Shown here: in pieces, positions 52,525 through 59,650 of the stretch
How positions within the stretch are numbered: the first letter of the stretch is position 1
Layout: each line of letters opens with the position of its first letter
NCBI GenBank assembly: GCA_035315885.1
Contig: DATFXM010000153.1
Location: forward strand, 1-59,650
Source: DATFXM01 sp035315885
GTDB taxonomy: Bacteria; Acidobacteriota; Blastocatellia; UBA7656
DNA: 59,650 nucleotides
Direction of reading: 5' to 3'
The notes under the pieces: generated by a model
Database searches by the model: none
Told to the model about the DNA's origin: nothing
Seen by the model: only the letters and a program-made list of their open reading frames with translations
Translations under genes and position numbers: made by a program

Positions 52525-54960
52525 TCAGCGCGCAGCGTAATAGGTAACCTGCACTATGTGTACAAGCATCAACGCGAGCATCACTGATGTCGTAACTACA
52601 TGCGGAGGCAGCCAGAGCTTGAGAGAGCGATGCAAATACACCAGCGCGTCCACTCTTCGCAGCGTTGCCGCGGACTCAACTGCCCGTTCGAGCTTTGCGC
52701 GATCGGGCTCATCGAGCTGCGAAAGCGCCGATTTGAATTCCCCGGTCGCCCGGCTGATCATCAAGCCCAGCGGTTCACGCTTAACAAACTGGCGAATCAA
52801 GAAACCAAACGACAAAAATCTCGGTACGACTCTTCCCTCGACAACCTTTCTCAGTGCCGGACTCGCCGAAGCTAAAACTGATGCCAGGTCCTTTTTCAAT
52901 TCGTCTTGCCTCCTGACAAGGTCATCGATCAGCAGCGGAGATGCTTCGATCTTTGTCAGAAGACGCGGCACGACAACATAGAGCAGAATGCCAAGCAGCC
53001 CGGTAAGAATCACCAGATCAAAAGAGATCATTAGAGCAGCGGTCAACGGGCCGCCAATGTTGCTGCCGCCGTGCAGCAGGATCATAACTCCAGCGATAAC
53101 ACCCGCGTACGTGTGCGACAGCAGCCAGTAACGCAGCGGGCCGGCCCTGCGCTTGTATACCTGCCGTCGAACTGGATAGGTCATCACCACCGCGATCCCG
53201 GCCAAGCCCGCGAGTCCCGTTATCCACCGCAGATTAAGAAACGAAACCAGCCTCCCGCCCAATCCGTACTCGCGCAATCCGGCAATGGCCAGAGCGGTCA
53301 GTATTACGGTGAGCATCACGCCGAGCAGATGCGAGACCCTCTTCCCCGGATCTGACCTGTGGATGTTTCGTCCTGCAGCTTGGCGCGAGCCCAGAACCAG
53401 CGGACCGTCGATCGCTTCGATTTCTGAGAAGTAGTGACGGGGATTTATTCGCGCCAGCGCGCCGGTCGGACAATTCTCTTCGCAACTGTAGGCCTGAGTT
53501 TTCGCGCCCGGAGGATTGATGCCCACGCGATCGCTGCACAGGTTGCACTTCACCGCGACCAGATCTTCGGTAGCGTCGACCGCAGGAGGCAATGCATCAA
53601 GACTGAGCCTCAAAAAATTTGAGAGTCTTTGCTTGAATCCGTTCTGGACAGCCGATGCCGCAGTCTTTCTGGCGATCAACGATATCGCGTTATACGGACA
53701 TTGCGAAGCACAATCCCCGCAACCAATGCAGGTGCGCGGTTCGATGTCGATCTGGCCCGCCTCGAAGCGCCCGATTGCGCCCGTCGGGCAGCCGGTCAGG
53801 CACTCGGGTGCCTGGCAATGCATACAGACTGCGGGCGCAAGCACGCTTTGAATAGCGGAGGGCCGAGGACTTTCGAGCCGCGTGACCTGAATGCCCCTCC
53901 TGACCAAACGCGACTGACCGTGAACCTGATGGCAAGCCATGGAGCAATTCCCACAGCGAACGCACAGGTCCATGTCCATGACCAAAAGGTTTGTCGCGTC
54001 CACCAGTCCCGTGTCGATCAACCTGCGCTCCGAGGTCAATTGGCGCGCGGCGACTTCTGAACGCTTGCTGACGCGCGACTTGAACTCGGGCGGCTCGTAC
54101 TTCGACAGCCTGGACACAAGGGCCTCGCGCAACGGAATGTTTTGTCGCAGCTTTGTTATTGGAAGCTCGAGTACCTCGGTCCTTCCGAGTACTGTCACGG
54201 TGTAGGGCCAGGATAGGTTCTTGATAACACCGCCCAGTCCAAAGCAAAAACCAGAACCCAGAAAGTCCTCCTCTTCCGCGTCAGGTCCACTCTTCCGGCT
54301 TCTGCGCAGCCAGCCCTGGTTGATGATTTGCAGCCGGTCCATCGGCGCAGCCTCTCGCACAAGGACGTGGTTCTTTGTAAACACTCGAAACTGACAGAGA
54401 CCTCTGAGGTCTTTCGCGTGTTCGTCGCTGAGACCGATGACCTCCTTCAGTTCTTCGACAACACCGTCCCTGCCATGACGCCGATAGGCGACATCGAGGC
54501 TCTCGGCGAACGCGGTGAGTTTTCTGAGGAGGCGAAGTGCGGGACGCTGCACTTCGAGGACAAGCGCTCGAACACCGGGCTTGGCTTTTACCGTAGCGCT
54601 TCTGGGGACGCCGGCGAGAACGCTCATCTGTCCGAACTCTGAACCTGGCCGGTACTCGGCTACCTTGGTCAGAGTGCCGTCAGCGGCTTTGACCAGCACT
54701 TCCAGATTCTCGTCGAGGGCTACGTAGAAGGAGTTACCGCCCCATTCACCTTCGCTGATCACCGTCTCGCCCGGATCGAAATCCAAGAGACGGACGTAGG
54801 GTCCTACTTTTTTCCCGCTGTAGTTTCGCCCGTAGACGGTTACTTCGAGATCCAGCTCGTGATCGAAATGCCCGTCGTGCATCGAAAGCAGATCCTTCAT
54901 CGACGGGATGGAGTTGATCGCATCGAGGACCTCACGACGGCTCTTGTGCTCTCGGGGCAT
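52525..54960 (-). CDS. cyclic-nucleotide-binding / polyferredoxin / b-type membrane protein fusion
   Basis: An 811-residue protein. Two CNMP-binding-like domains come first (about 55-150 and 185-275). The first has FGQMSVLAGVPRSATV, with Gln111 where the ligand-binding Glu is usual but Arg120 kept; the second has lost both residues. Four [4Fe-4S] motifs follow, as in HybA/PsrB-type subunits (cysteines 333-343, 379-391, 411-421 and 472-497). Five hydrophobic helices end the protein, with histidines at 544, 616, 630, 787 and 801 that could bind two b-haems. It may move electrons between quinone or haem b and the flavoprotein encoded just downstream. Cytoplasmic orientation of the Fe-S part is inferred. 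Confidence 0.83.
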   Translation of the reverse strand: MPREHKSRREVLDAINSIPSMKDLLSMHDGHFDHELDLEVTVYGRNYSGKKVGPYVRLLDFDPGETVISEGEWGGNSFYVALDENLEVLVKAADGTLTKVAEYRPGSEFGQMSVLAGVPRSATVKAKPGVRALVLEVQRPALRLLRKLTAFAESLDVAYRRHGRDGVVEELKEVIGLSDEHAKDLRGLCQFRVFTKNHVLVREAAPMDRLQIINQGWLRRSRKSGPDAEEEDFLGSGFCFGLGGVIKNLSWPYTVTVLGRTEVLELPITKLRQNIPLREALVSRLSKYEPPEFKSRVSKRSEVAARQLTSERRLIDTGLVDATNLLVMDMDLCVRCGNCSMACHQVHGQSRLVRRGIQVTRLESPRPSAIQSVLAPAVCMHCQAPECLTGCPTGAIGRFEAGQIDIEPRTCIGCGDCASQCPYNAISLIARKTAASAVQNGFKQRLSNFLRLSLDALPPAVDATEDLVAVKCNLCSDRVGINPPGAKTQAYSCEENCPTGALARINPRHYFSEIEAIDGPLVLGSRQAAGRNIHRSDPGKRVSHLLGVMLTVILTALAIAGLREYGLGGRLVSFLNLRWITGLAGLAGIAVVMTYPVRRQVYKRRAGPLRYWLLSHTYAGVIAGVMILLHGGSNIGGPLTAALMISFDLVILTGLLGILLYVVVPRLLTKIEASPLLIDDLVRRQDELKKDLASVLASASPALRKVVEGRVVPRFLSFGFLIRQFVKREPLGLMISRATGEFKSALSQLDEPDRAKLERAVESAATLRRVDALVYLHRSLKLWLPPHVVTTSVMLALMLVHIVQVTYYAAR

Positions 54961-55030
54961 TAGAGTTCACCTGTACAAGTGCAGATGAAATAAAACGTGG
55001 CTGAGTATAACACGCCACACCGCGCCGAGT

Positions 55031-55939
55031 TCAGAACGGCAATGAACCTACGTGACACTTGGTGCAAACAGATTCCTTTGCCTGAACGTGACAGGTCCAA
55101 CAGGCGGAATGGTGCTTTTGGCCGCGTGCGGTGCTGATCGAAAAAACGTCGGGCCGTGTCTCCGGTGGAGCGGCTTCGGAAGTCTTGTGGCAGCGATCGC
55201 ACTTCGCCTTGTTGATATGTGGTCCGTGTTTGAAGTTGTAGAGCGTAAATGCGGTTCCAATCCCCGGACTCTGAAGCGAGGCGCTCCTGGTCGCGTGGCA
55301 AGTTCCGCAATCTCCGAGCTTTTGCCCGGGCTGATGAGAGTGACAGCTATAACATTCCGGATGATGAGGGAAGCTGGCCCTCACATTGTCTGCTTCGAAC
55401 TTGTGGCAAGCGGCGCAATCCGGAGCGCCGTTGGGCATCGCTCCCGCTTGCATCTGATCTTTCATCTTCTCGGCACTCAAGTGCGTGCGATGCGAAAAGC
55501 TCTTGATGCCGAACTCCGCGAGCCGAGCCGGAAAACTTATTCGCGTTGCTTGCGCGTCGATAGGAGTCTTATGACAGACGACGCACATCTTGCTCGACGG
55601 GTTGTTGAAATCCTTGCTGTGACATTCCAGGCACGCGGAGTGACCCGGGAAAATCGGAGTTGGCGAATTGTCGGTTCTTCGGTGACAGAATGCGCAGTCC
55701 TGAGTCTTTGTCCGGTGTTCCTTCCGGCTGTGATTGAACGGCGAAGTCTGGTCGATCACTTTTGATTCGACGACATCAAACGGCGAAGTCGATGCAGTAG
55801 GAGCCGGTGGCGGCGGTCCCGAGTTGTCGTTCCTGTTTAAGCTCTGCTTCGTGCTCTTACAGGCAAGCGCCACCGCCAGAAGACAGACCGCCGTCGTCAG
55901 CACAATTTCCTTCGCCACCTTTGTTGGATCGGTCCTCAA
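55031..55939 (-). CDS. nonahaem c-type cytochrome lipoprotein
   Basis: A 302-residue exported protein with nine CxxCH haem-binding motifs (CAFCH, CLECH, CVVCH, CAACH, CYSCH, CGTCH, CDRCH, CWTCH, CTKCH) and many extra histidines (FSHRTHLSAEK, FPHHPECYSCH) suited to bis-His ligation. An N-terminal leader ends in a probable lipobox at Cys27 (LLAVALAC), so it would be membrane-anchored in the periplasm or at the outer membrane. A Pro/Ser linker separates anchor and haem domain. The family is cytochrome c3/c7-like. It is 27 bases after the octahaem gene and 70 bases before the Fe-S membrane protein. Confidence 0.88.
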   Translation of the reverse strand: MRTDPTKVAKEIVLTTAVCLLAVALACKSTKQSLNRNDNSGPPPPAPTASTSPFDVVESKVIDQTSPFNHSRKEHRTKTQDCAFCHRRTDNSPTPIFPGHSACLECHSKDFNNPSSKMCVVCHKTPIDAQATRISFPARLAEFGIKSFSHRTHLSAEKMKDQMQAGAMPNGAPDCAACHKFEADNVRASFPHHPECYSCHSHQPGQKLGDCGTCHATRSASLQSPGIGTAFTLYNFKHGPHINKAKCDRCHKTSEAAPPETRPDVFSISTARGQKHHSACWTCHVQAKESVCTKCHVGSLPF

Positions 55940-55966
55940 ATCGGTTTGTTCAACCCCTTCAAGGTC

Positions 55967-57004
55967 TCATTGACGTGTCAGTTTCATCAGCACTTCGTTC
56001 GATAGCTTCGAGGGCAAGCCCGGACGGTCGTCTATGTGACACCTGGTGCAGTAGCTTGCTCCCGGAAGCCTAATATCCGACAGCTTCTCGCTTGCACCGG
56101 CCGGCCGGTGACACTGGTCGCACATGTAATCGGGTGCGGTTGGCAAGGGAAAATCGCTTCTCTTCTTGGGAGTGATGTCGATGTCGTGATCGTTATGCCT
56201 GAAGTCCTTGATGCTTCCAAACAGCGGCGCGGCCGGTGATGCCTGGCCGGTGGCGCGCAGCCCGTGACAGGCAGCGCAATCGGTTTCATAAGGGAACTGG
56301 CTGGCAGGAACGCGGCGTGGCTCGGGCGCGGCACCACCGTGACACACAAAACAGGTTGGGTGACTCTTCTCGGTTCGCATGTCCTTTTCATCGCGAGCGG
56401 GCTTCTGGATCGCGAGATGACAATCGGTGCACCGTGCGGCCATGGCCGAGCGAAACTGCGTTCCATAGCCCGCGTTCGGACCCGCGGTGACCGGCACAAC
56501 TCGCTGCTCGGGCGCGAGCGCCTTGCGATGGGAGTTGTGCGAAAAGATGTCGCCGAAATCGCTCTGGTCGCCCCTTGTGAGGGGTCCACTCCACAACGCG
56601 GTGTCTGCCTTCGAAATCCTGCGGTTCTCGTGACAAACCGAACAGAAGCCGCTCGGTTTGCCAAATAGTGTCTTGAAGAACTCCGCGGCGAAGTTGTGAC
56701 AGCGTACGCAGTCCGAATGAGGAAAGTCGCGCGCCATCGGCTGATCCGTGCGGGCTGAACGCGGGCCGCCGCTCGTTGCACTCCGGTCGTAGCGGGCCGG
56801 TTTGGTGTTCGCACCCGCGTGACAGGAGGCACAGTCAATCTTCTGATGCTCTTTCTTCTCGTGTACAAAGCGGGAGGGCCGATAGCCGCTCTGCAGCGAC
56901 GTGACGCTCGCACGCGGCGCATTGTCAGCTCGAGAGCTCGAGAGGGTGATAAGAACCGCGGCTAAGCCAACAGTCATTGCGATTGTCTTATGGCTGCGTA
57001 ACAC
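55967..57004 (-). CDS. octahaem c-type cytochrome
   Basis: A 345-residue exported cytochrome with eight CxxCH motifs (CASCH, CVRCH, CSVCH, CTDCH, CFVCH, CAACH, CDQCH, CTRCH) and spare His residues for second ligands. The start is set at the GTG at 57004, which gives a good signal peptide (LRSHKTIAMTVGLAAVLITL) and begins nine bases after the preceding stop; the longest frame starts at 57064 and would overlap that gene. It is periplasmic. It lies between tetrahaem and nonahaem cytochromes in one transcription unit, so electron transfer among the three is likely. Confidence 0.85.
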   Translation of the reverse strand: MLRSHKTIAMTVGLAAVLITLSSSRADNAPRASVTSLQSGYRPSRFVHEKKEHQKIDCASCHAGANTKPARYDRSATSGGPRSARTDQPMARDFPHSDCVRCHNFAAEFFKTLFGKPSGFCSVCHENRRISKADTALWSGPLTRGDQSDFGDIFSHNSHRKALAPEQRVVPVTAGPNAGYGTQFRSAMAARCTDCHLAIQKPARDEKDMRTEKSHPTCFVCHGGAAPEPRRVPASQFPYETDCAACHGLRATGQASPAAPLFGSIKDFRHNDHDIDITPKKRSDFPLPTAPDYMCDQCHRPAGASEKLSDIRLPGASYCTRCHIDDRPGLPSKLSNEVLMKLTRQ

Positions 57005-57015
57005 GATTTTTCTGA

Positions 57016-57507
57016 TCAATTCTTTGCTGCGTGACACTCGCTGCACGCAACCGGAGCCCTGCACTTGCTGATGTTCCTCTCATTGGACGCACGATGACAG
57101 CCTATACACAGCTCGTGAAACGCGCGCTCGGACCAGACTTCGTCCAAGTCTCGATTGCGTGGATTGGTGGAGTCACCTTCGTTGCGATGACAAACAGTGC
57201 ACTTTGCGAGAATCGGAATACCGGTCGCGTCGCTGCGCTTATGGTGACAACCCGTGCAGGACGCGCTCTCACCCGCCTGATGCGCGAAAGTCGAATCTGG
57301 ATTCAGATAGTTCTCGTGGGTCTTGTGCCGGAAGCAAACCATGCCTCGTTGCCCGTTCAGATCGAGCTTCTTAACCTGCGCTGCAACGTCATCACAAGCT
57401 CCGGCCGTGTTGCAGTCGCGTTGCGAAGGCGCCTGCAACGACAAAGCGCCGGCCGGCGCACCAATAAGCAGTGCGTAAGACACCAGAATGGCCAGCTTCA
57501 GCTTCAT
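57016..57507 (-). CDS. tetrahaem c-type cytochrome
   Basis: A 163-residue exported protein with a signal peptide (MKLKLAILVSYALLIGAPAG) and four CxxCH motifs (CTGCH, CTVCH, CIGCH, CSECH), with a cytochrome c3-like KTHENYL-type histidine before the first. Two cysteines near residues 32 and 38 (CNTAGAC) may form a disulfide. It is the first gene after the repeat at 57510; CTCAG heptamers and CTTCT precede its ATG, with no clear ribosome binding site. Likely a periplasmic electron shuttle for the larger cytochromes. Confidence 0.85.
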   Translation of the reverse strand: MKLKLAILVSYALLIGAPAGALSLQAPSQRDCNTAGACDDVAAQVKKLDLNGQRGMVCFRHKTHENYLNPDSTFAHQAGESASCTGCHHKRSDATGIPILAKCTVCHRNEGDSTNPRNRDLDEVWSERAFHELCIGCHRASNERNISKCRAPVACSECHAAKN

Positions 57508-57509
57508 AA

Positions 57510-57647
57510 GAAGTTCTGAGCTCTGAGTGCTGAGTGGGGAACTCGGTGCTCGAACTCAAAGTTTTTTGGAAACTGTTAGCTGCAAAATATAACGACAGAG
57601 TTTAACAACTCAGCACTCAGCACTCAGCACTCAGCGCTCAGCACTCA
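57510..57647. repeat. split heptamer inverted repeat inside the cytochrome gene run
   Basis: The left arm (57511-57535) is GAAGTTCTGAGCTCTGAGTG then CTGAG. The right arm (57606-57647) is a CACTCAG array of about six units. On the minus strand the right arm starts at the TGA stop of the LVIVD cytochrome and the left arm ends three bases before the tetrahaem start codon. Confidence 0.8.
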
Positions 57648-59650
57648 TCTCCTGGGTGCGCCGTAGACCTCTCTTATGTCTCGATTGCGCTTGATATCCA
57701 TGTCGCGGATTTCCGGCACGGTGAACAGCCGTCCGCCGGTAGTCAGCATCCGGCGAATCTCATCCATGTTGAGCGGACGAGCCCCCCGGCGGCCGAACAC
57801 CGATAGCTGATTCCCACTCTCGTCGATAGCGCGGTCTCGGTCGATTCCTTCGGAGACCGCAAGCGCCGGAGCGTGCGTATGCCGCGTCGCAACAAGCTCA
57901 GGAGCCGGACGAGGGCTGAAGCCCATGTTGCCCGGAGTTTCGGGCGACGTGAGTTGTACAACTCGCAGCCCATTCTTGCCGTCGGCTACGTACGCAAACA
58001 AACTCACGTTAGTCATTCCGACTTTTACGTCTCGCGCATCATTGATCTGGCCTCCGGCGTTGAACACCTGATCGATCTTCGGCTGCTCGGGTTTCTCGAT
58101 GTCCAGAATCACCAGTCCCTGCGCACCCGCTGCAACGTACGCGTAGGTTCGCACGGGATAGATGTTTCGCGCGTCGGCGATGGGGACTACGGCTCCGGAC
58201 ACGACCGCGGCATGTTCAGGGTCTGTTACGTCTACGACCTTCACCCCCTCGGAGTCGCAAACGAATGCGTACCTGAACTGCACCTGAACCGCGCGGGGAT
58301 TCTTGAGCGAAGGCGCTCCGATCTCTGCTACCACCCGTGGTTTCAACGGCTCGTTTATGTCGACGATCACCAACCCCCGATCACACGTGATGTAAGCGTG
58401 CGTTCCGGCGATGATGATGTTGTTTGCACCATTCAGGATTCCGTTCGGATTCCAGGTGAGGGCGCGCTTCAGGAAGTTGTTGTTCGGGTTGCCGTCCAAA
58501 AGAGTAGCAGCCTGCACCAGCACCAGCCCTTCATATCGGTCAGCGACGTACAGATAAGCGTAAAGCGGGTGAATCGGCTGCTTGTCGTCGCGGTTCTGTG
58601 CTTCCTCGTTTTCAGGCCGGTGGTTGCGGGTCGGGTCTACGGCAAGCGTCGAAGGAGAAGCAACCGCCGCAGCATACTTTGTCTTTACAAAGAACCGCTG
58701 CCCTAGCGGTGAGAACGGCGCGGTGGTCATTCGTTCCGAGAATCCCTTTTGATCAATGTTTGCGACATCGTATACGCGAAGCCCACCGGCTCCGGCCGCA
58801 GCGTACAGATATTCCCCGCGCAGTTGCAGACTCAGAACTTCGGTCTGTTGCTTTCCAAACGGATTGAGTCCGCGCACTATGTCGTTGCCGGGGTGTTCAT
58901 AACCCTCTTCGAGCAACTGTCCGCGTCGTTTGTGCCTCTCGTATTCTTCGGGATAGGCCATCTTGTGGAGGGAGCTACCGATCACCGCCTGCGGCTCGTC
59001 TCGCTCGGTCGCCACCACCGCTTCGAAGCCATCGTGCCCGAGCGCCGTATAAACATAACGCCCGATCCAGTTATAAAAGTTCGTCCCCTGCATCAGCGTC
59101 ATCGCCATCCAGGCGTTGTTGTCCTTCTTGTCGGATAGATGGCAATCGTCGCAACTCCGAGTCTCCCGAGTACGAACCGAGTGCGGAAAGTGAGAGCTGA
59201 ACGACTGACCGCTATAGCCCTCTTCAGAAACCGTCTGCTGCTGAGAATAAATCCATTCGCGATTCTGATTCTGCGAACTGACAAGTACTGCACACGCCGA
59301 CCGCACCGGCGCGTAGCGGCGGCCAGTAACGCTGCCGTCACGACCCAGAAGAAACACGTCGTCGCGCAGAGTTTGAAAATTGTAGGAAGTCCAGTTGCGC
59401 AGCTCCGGTTCACCCTCGTTGTGCAGCATCGGTCGCTCCTGGTTCGCCTTCATCTTTAAATGGCACCCGAAACAGCTAGGCGTCCACGAGGTGTGACACG
59501 TGTAGCAGGCCATCGCAGTGTTGGCATGCGCGAGCTTCAGCTCGTCGTCGGGCGGTTTGCCCCACGTTCGATTGTCCTTTTGAATCGTCTTTGCCAGCGC
59601 GGCCTTCTCGTTGTAGTCGGGGCTGGCCGGGTTTATCGTGTCGGCAACCT
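57645..59650 (-). CDS. multihaem cytochrome with LVIVD beta-propeller, 5' end missing
   Basis: The frame is open to the right edge of the window, so at least 667 residues are seen and the N-terminus lies outside. The visible part starts with ordinary sequence, then CYTCH and CFGCH close together, CDDCH about 100 residues later, and then a long region of LVIVD repeats (GLVIVDINEPLKPRVV, GVKVVDVTDPEHAAVV, GLVILDIEKPEQPKI), which fold into a beta-propeller typical of exported proteins. A role as a surface or periplasmic cytochrome scaffold is inferred. The Met codon at 59513 is internal. The stop TGA belongs to the following repeat. Confidence 0.8.
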   Translation of the reverse strand, partial: VADTINPASPDYNEKAALAKTIQKDNRTWGKPPDDELKLAHANTAMACYTCHTSWTPSCFGCHLKMKANQERPMLHNEGEPELRNWTSYNFQTLRDDVFLLGRDGSVTGRRYAPVRSACAVLVSSQNQNREWIYSQQQTVSEEGYSGQSFSSHFPHSVRTRETRSCDDCHLSDKKDNNAWMAMTLMQGTNFYNWIGRYVYTALGHDGFEAVVATERDEPQAVIGSSLHKMAYPEEYERHKRRGQLLEEGYEHPGNDIVRGLNPFGKQQTEVLSLQLRGEYLYAAAGAGGLRVYDVANIDQKGFSERMTTAPFSPLGQRFFVKTKYAAAVASPSTLAVDPTRNHRPENEEAQNRDDKQPIHPLYAYLYVADRYEGLVLVQAATLLDGNPNNNFLKRALTWNPNGILNGANNIIIAGTHAYITCDRGLVIVDINEPLKPRVVAEIGAPSLKNPRAVQVQFRYAFVCDSEGVKVVDVTDPEHAAVVSGAVVPIADARNIYPVRTYAYVAAGAQGLVILDIEKPEQPKIDQVFNAGGQINDARDVKVGMTNVSLFAYVADGKNGLRVVQLTSPETPGNMGFSPRPAPELVATRHTHAPALAVSEGIDRDRAIDESGNQLSVFGRRGARPLNMDEIRRMLTTGGRLFTVPEIRDMDIKRNRDIREVYGAPRR

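Overview
The window is about 59.6 kb of chromosomal DNA, moderately GC-rich, from a Gram-negative bacterium, most likely an Acidobacteriota of the Blastocatellia type. That assignment is an inference from gene families: an Oar-like TonB-dependent receptor with a carboxypeptidase-regulatory N-terminus, a kinase/TolB-like/TPR protein, DUF2934, DUF4912 beside a GH57 branching enzyme, multihaem c-type cytochromes and a bifunctional transaldolase/phosphoglucose isomerase. No rRNA, tRNA, CRISPR array, phage or insertion sequence was found.

Layout. 0-5 kb: end of a HEAT-repeat gene, rpsU, tmk, hfq, DUF4912 and the GH57 branching enzyme. 5-12.7 kb: a predicted pseudokinase-TPR protein, small secreted proteins, an ECF sigma/regulator/DUF4252 operon, a TM2-like protein, a secreted zinc deacylase and a lone tandem-BMC shell protein. 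13-26.6 kb: TonB-dependent receptor, a PAP2 enzyme with a probable frameshift at its 5' end, cystathionine beta-synthase, a large membrane patatin, pepA, smpB and a ThiF/MoeB-type E1 enzyme. 26.7-29.5 kb: a TlpA-like lipoprotein, then murQ and nagA (amino-sugar recycling). 30-44.5 kb: a sugar-phosphate block on the + strand with tkt, tal-pgi fusion, HAD phosphatase, two different 6-phosphogluconate dehydrogenases, pgl, zwf, opcA and glk. Glucokinase and the oxidative pentose phosphate pathway to ribulose-5-phosphate are all present.

44.6-59.6 kb is the most unusual part. A MscS channel with a cyclic-nucleotide-binding domain faces a minus-strand gene run that reads: LVIVD-propeller cytochrome (5' end outside the window), tetrahaem, octahaem and nonahaem cytochromes, a membrane protein joining two cyclic-nucleotide-binding domains to four Fe-S clusters and a b-type-like anchor, a 1050-residue protein joining FHA, seven c-haem sites, ferredoxin and flavin/NAD(P) domains, a class-II-like cyclic nucleotide phosphodiesterase, and an FHA-GAF-class III cyclase. 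At least 31 CxxCH sites are visible. I infer one apparatus carrying electrons between NAD(P)H and the outside of the inner membrane, with cyclic-nucleotide synthesis, breakdown and sensing, plus FHA phosphopeptide sensing, encoded beside or inside the electron carriers.

A second theme is the intergenic DNA. Many gaps hold degenerate seven-base tandem repeats (TTCTGAG and relatives), commonly as inverted arms. They start at or just after a stop codon, sometimes supply it, and often end directly at the next start codon in place of a Shine-Dalgarno sequence.
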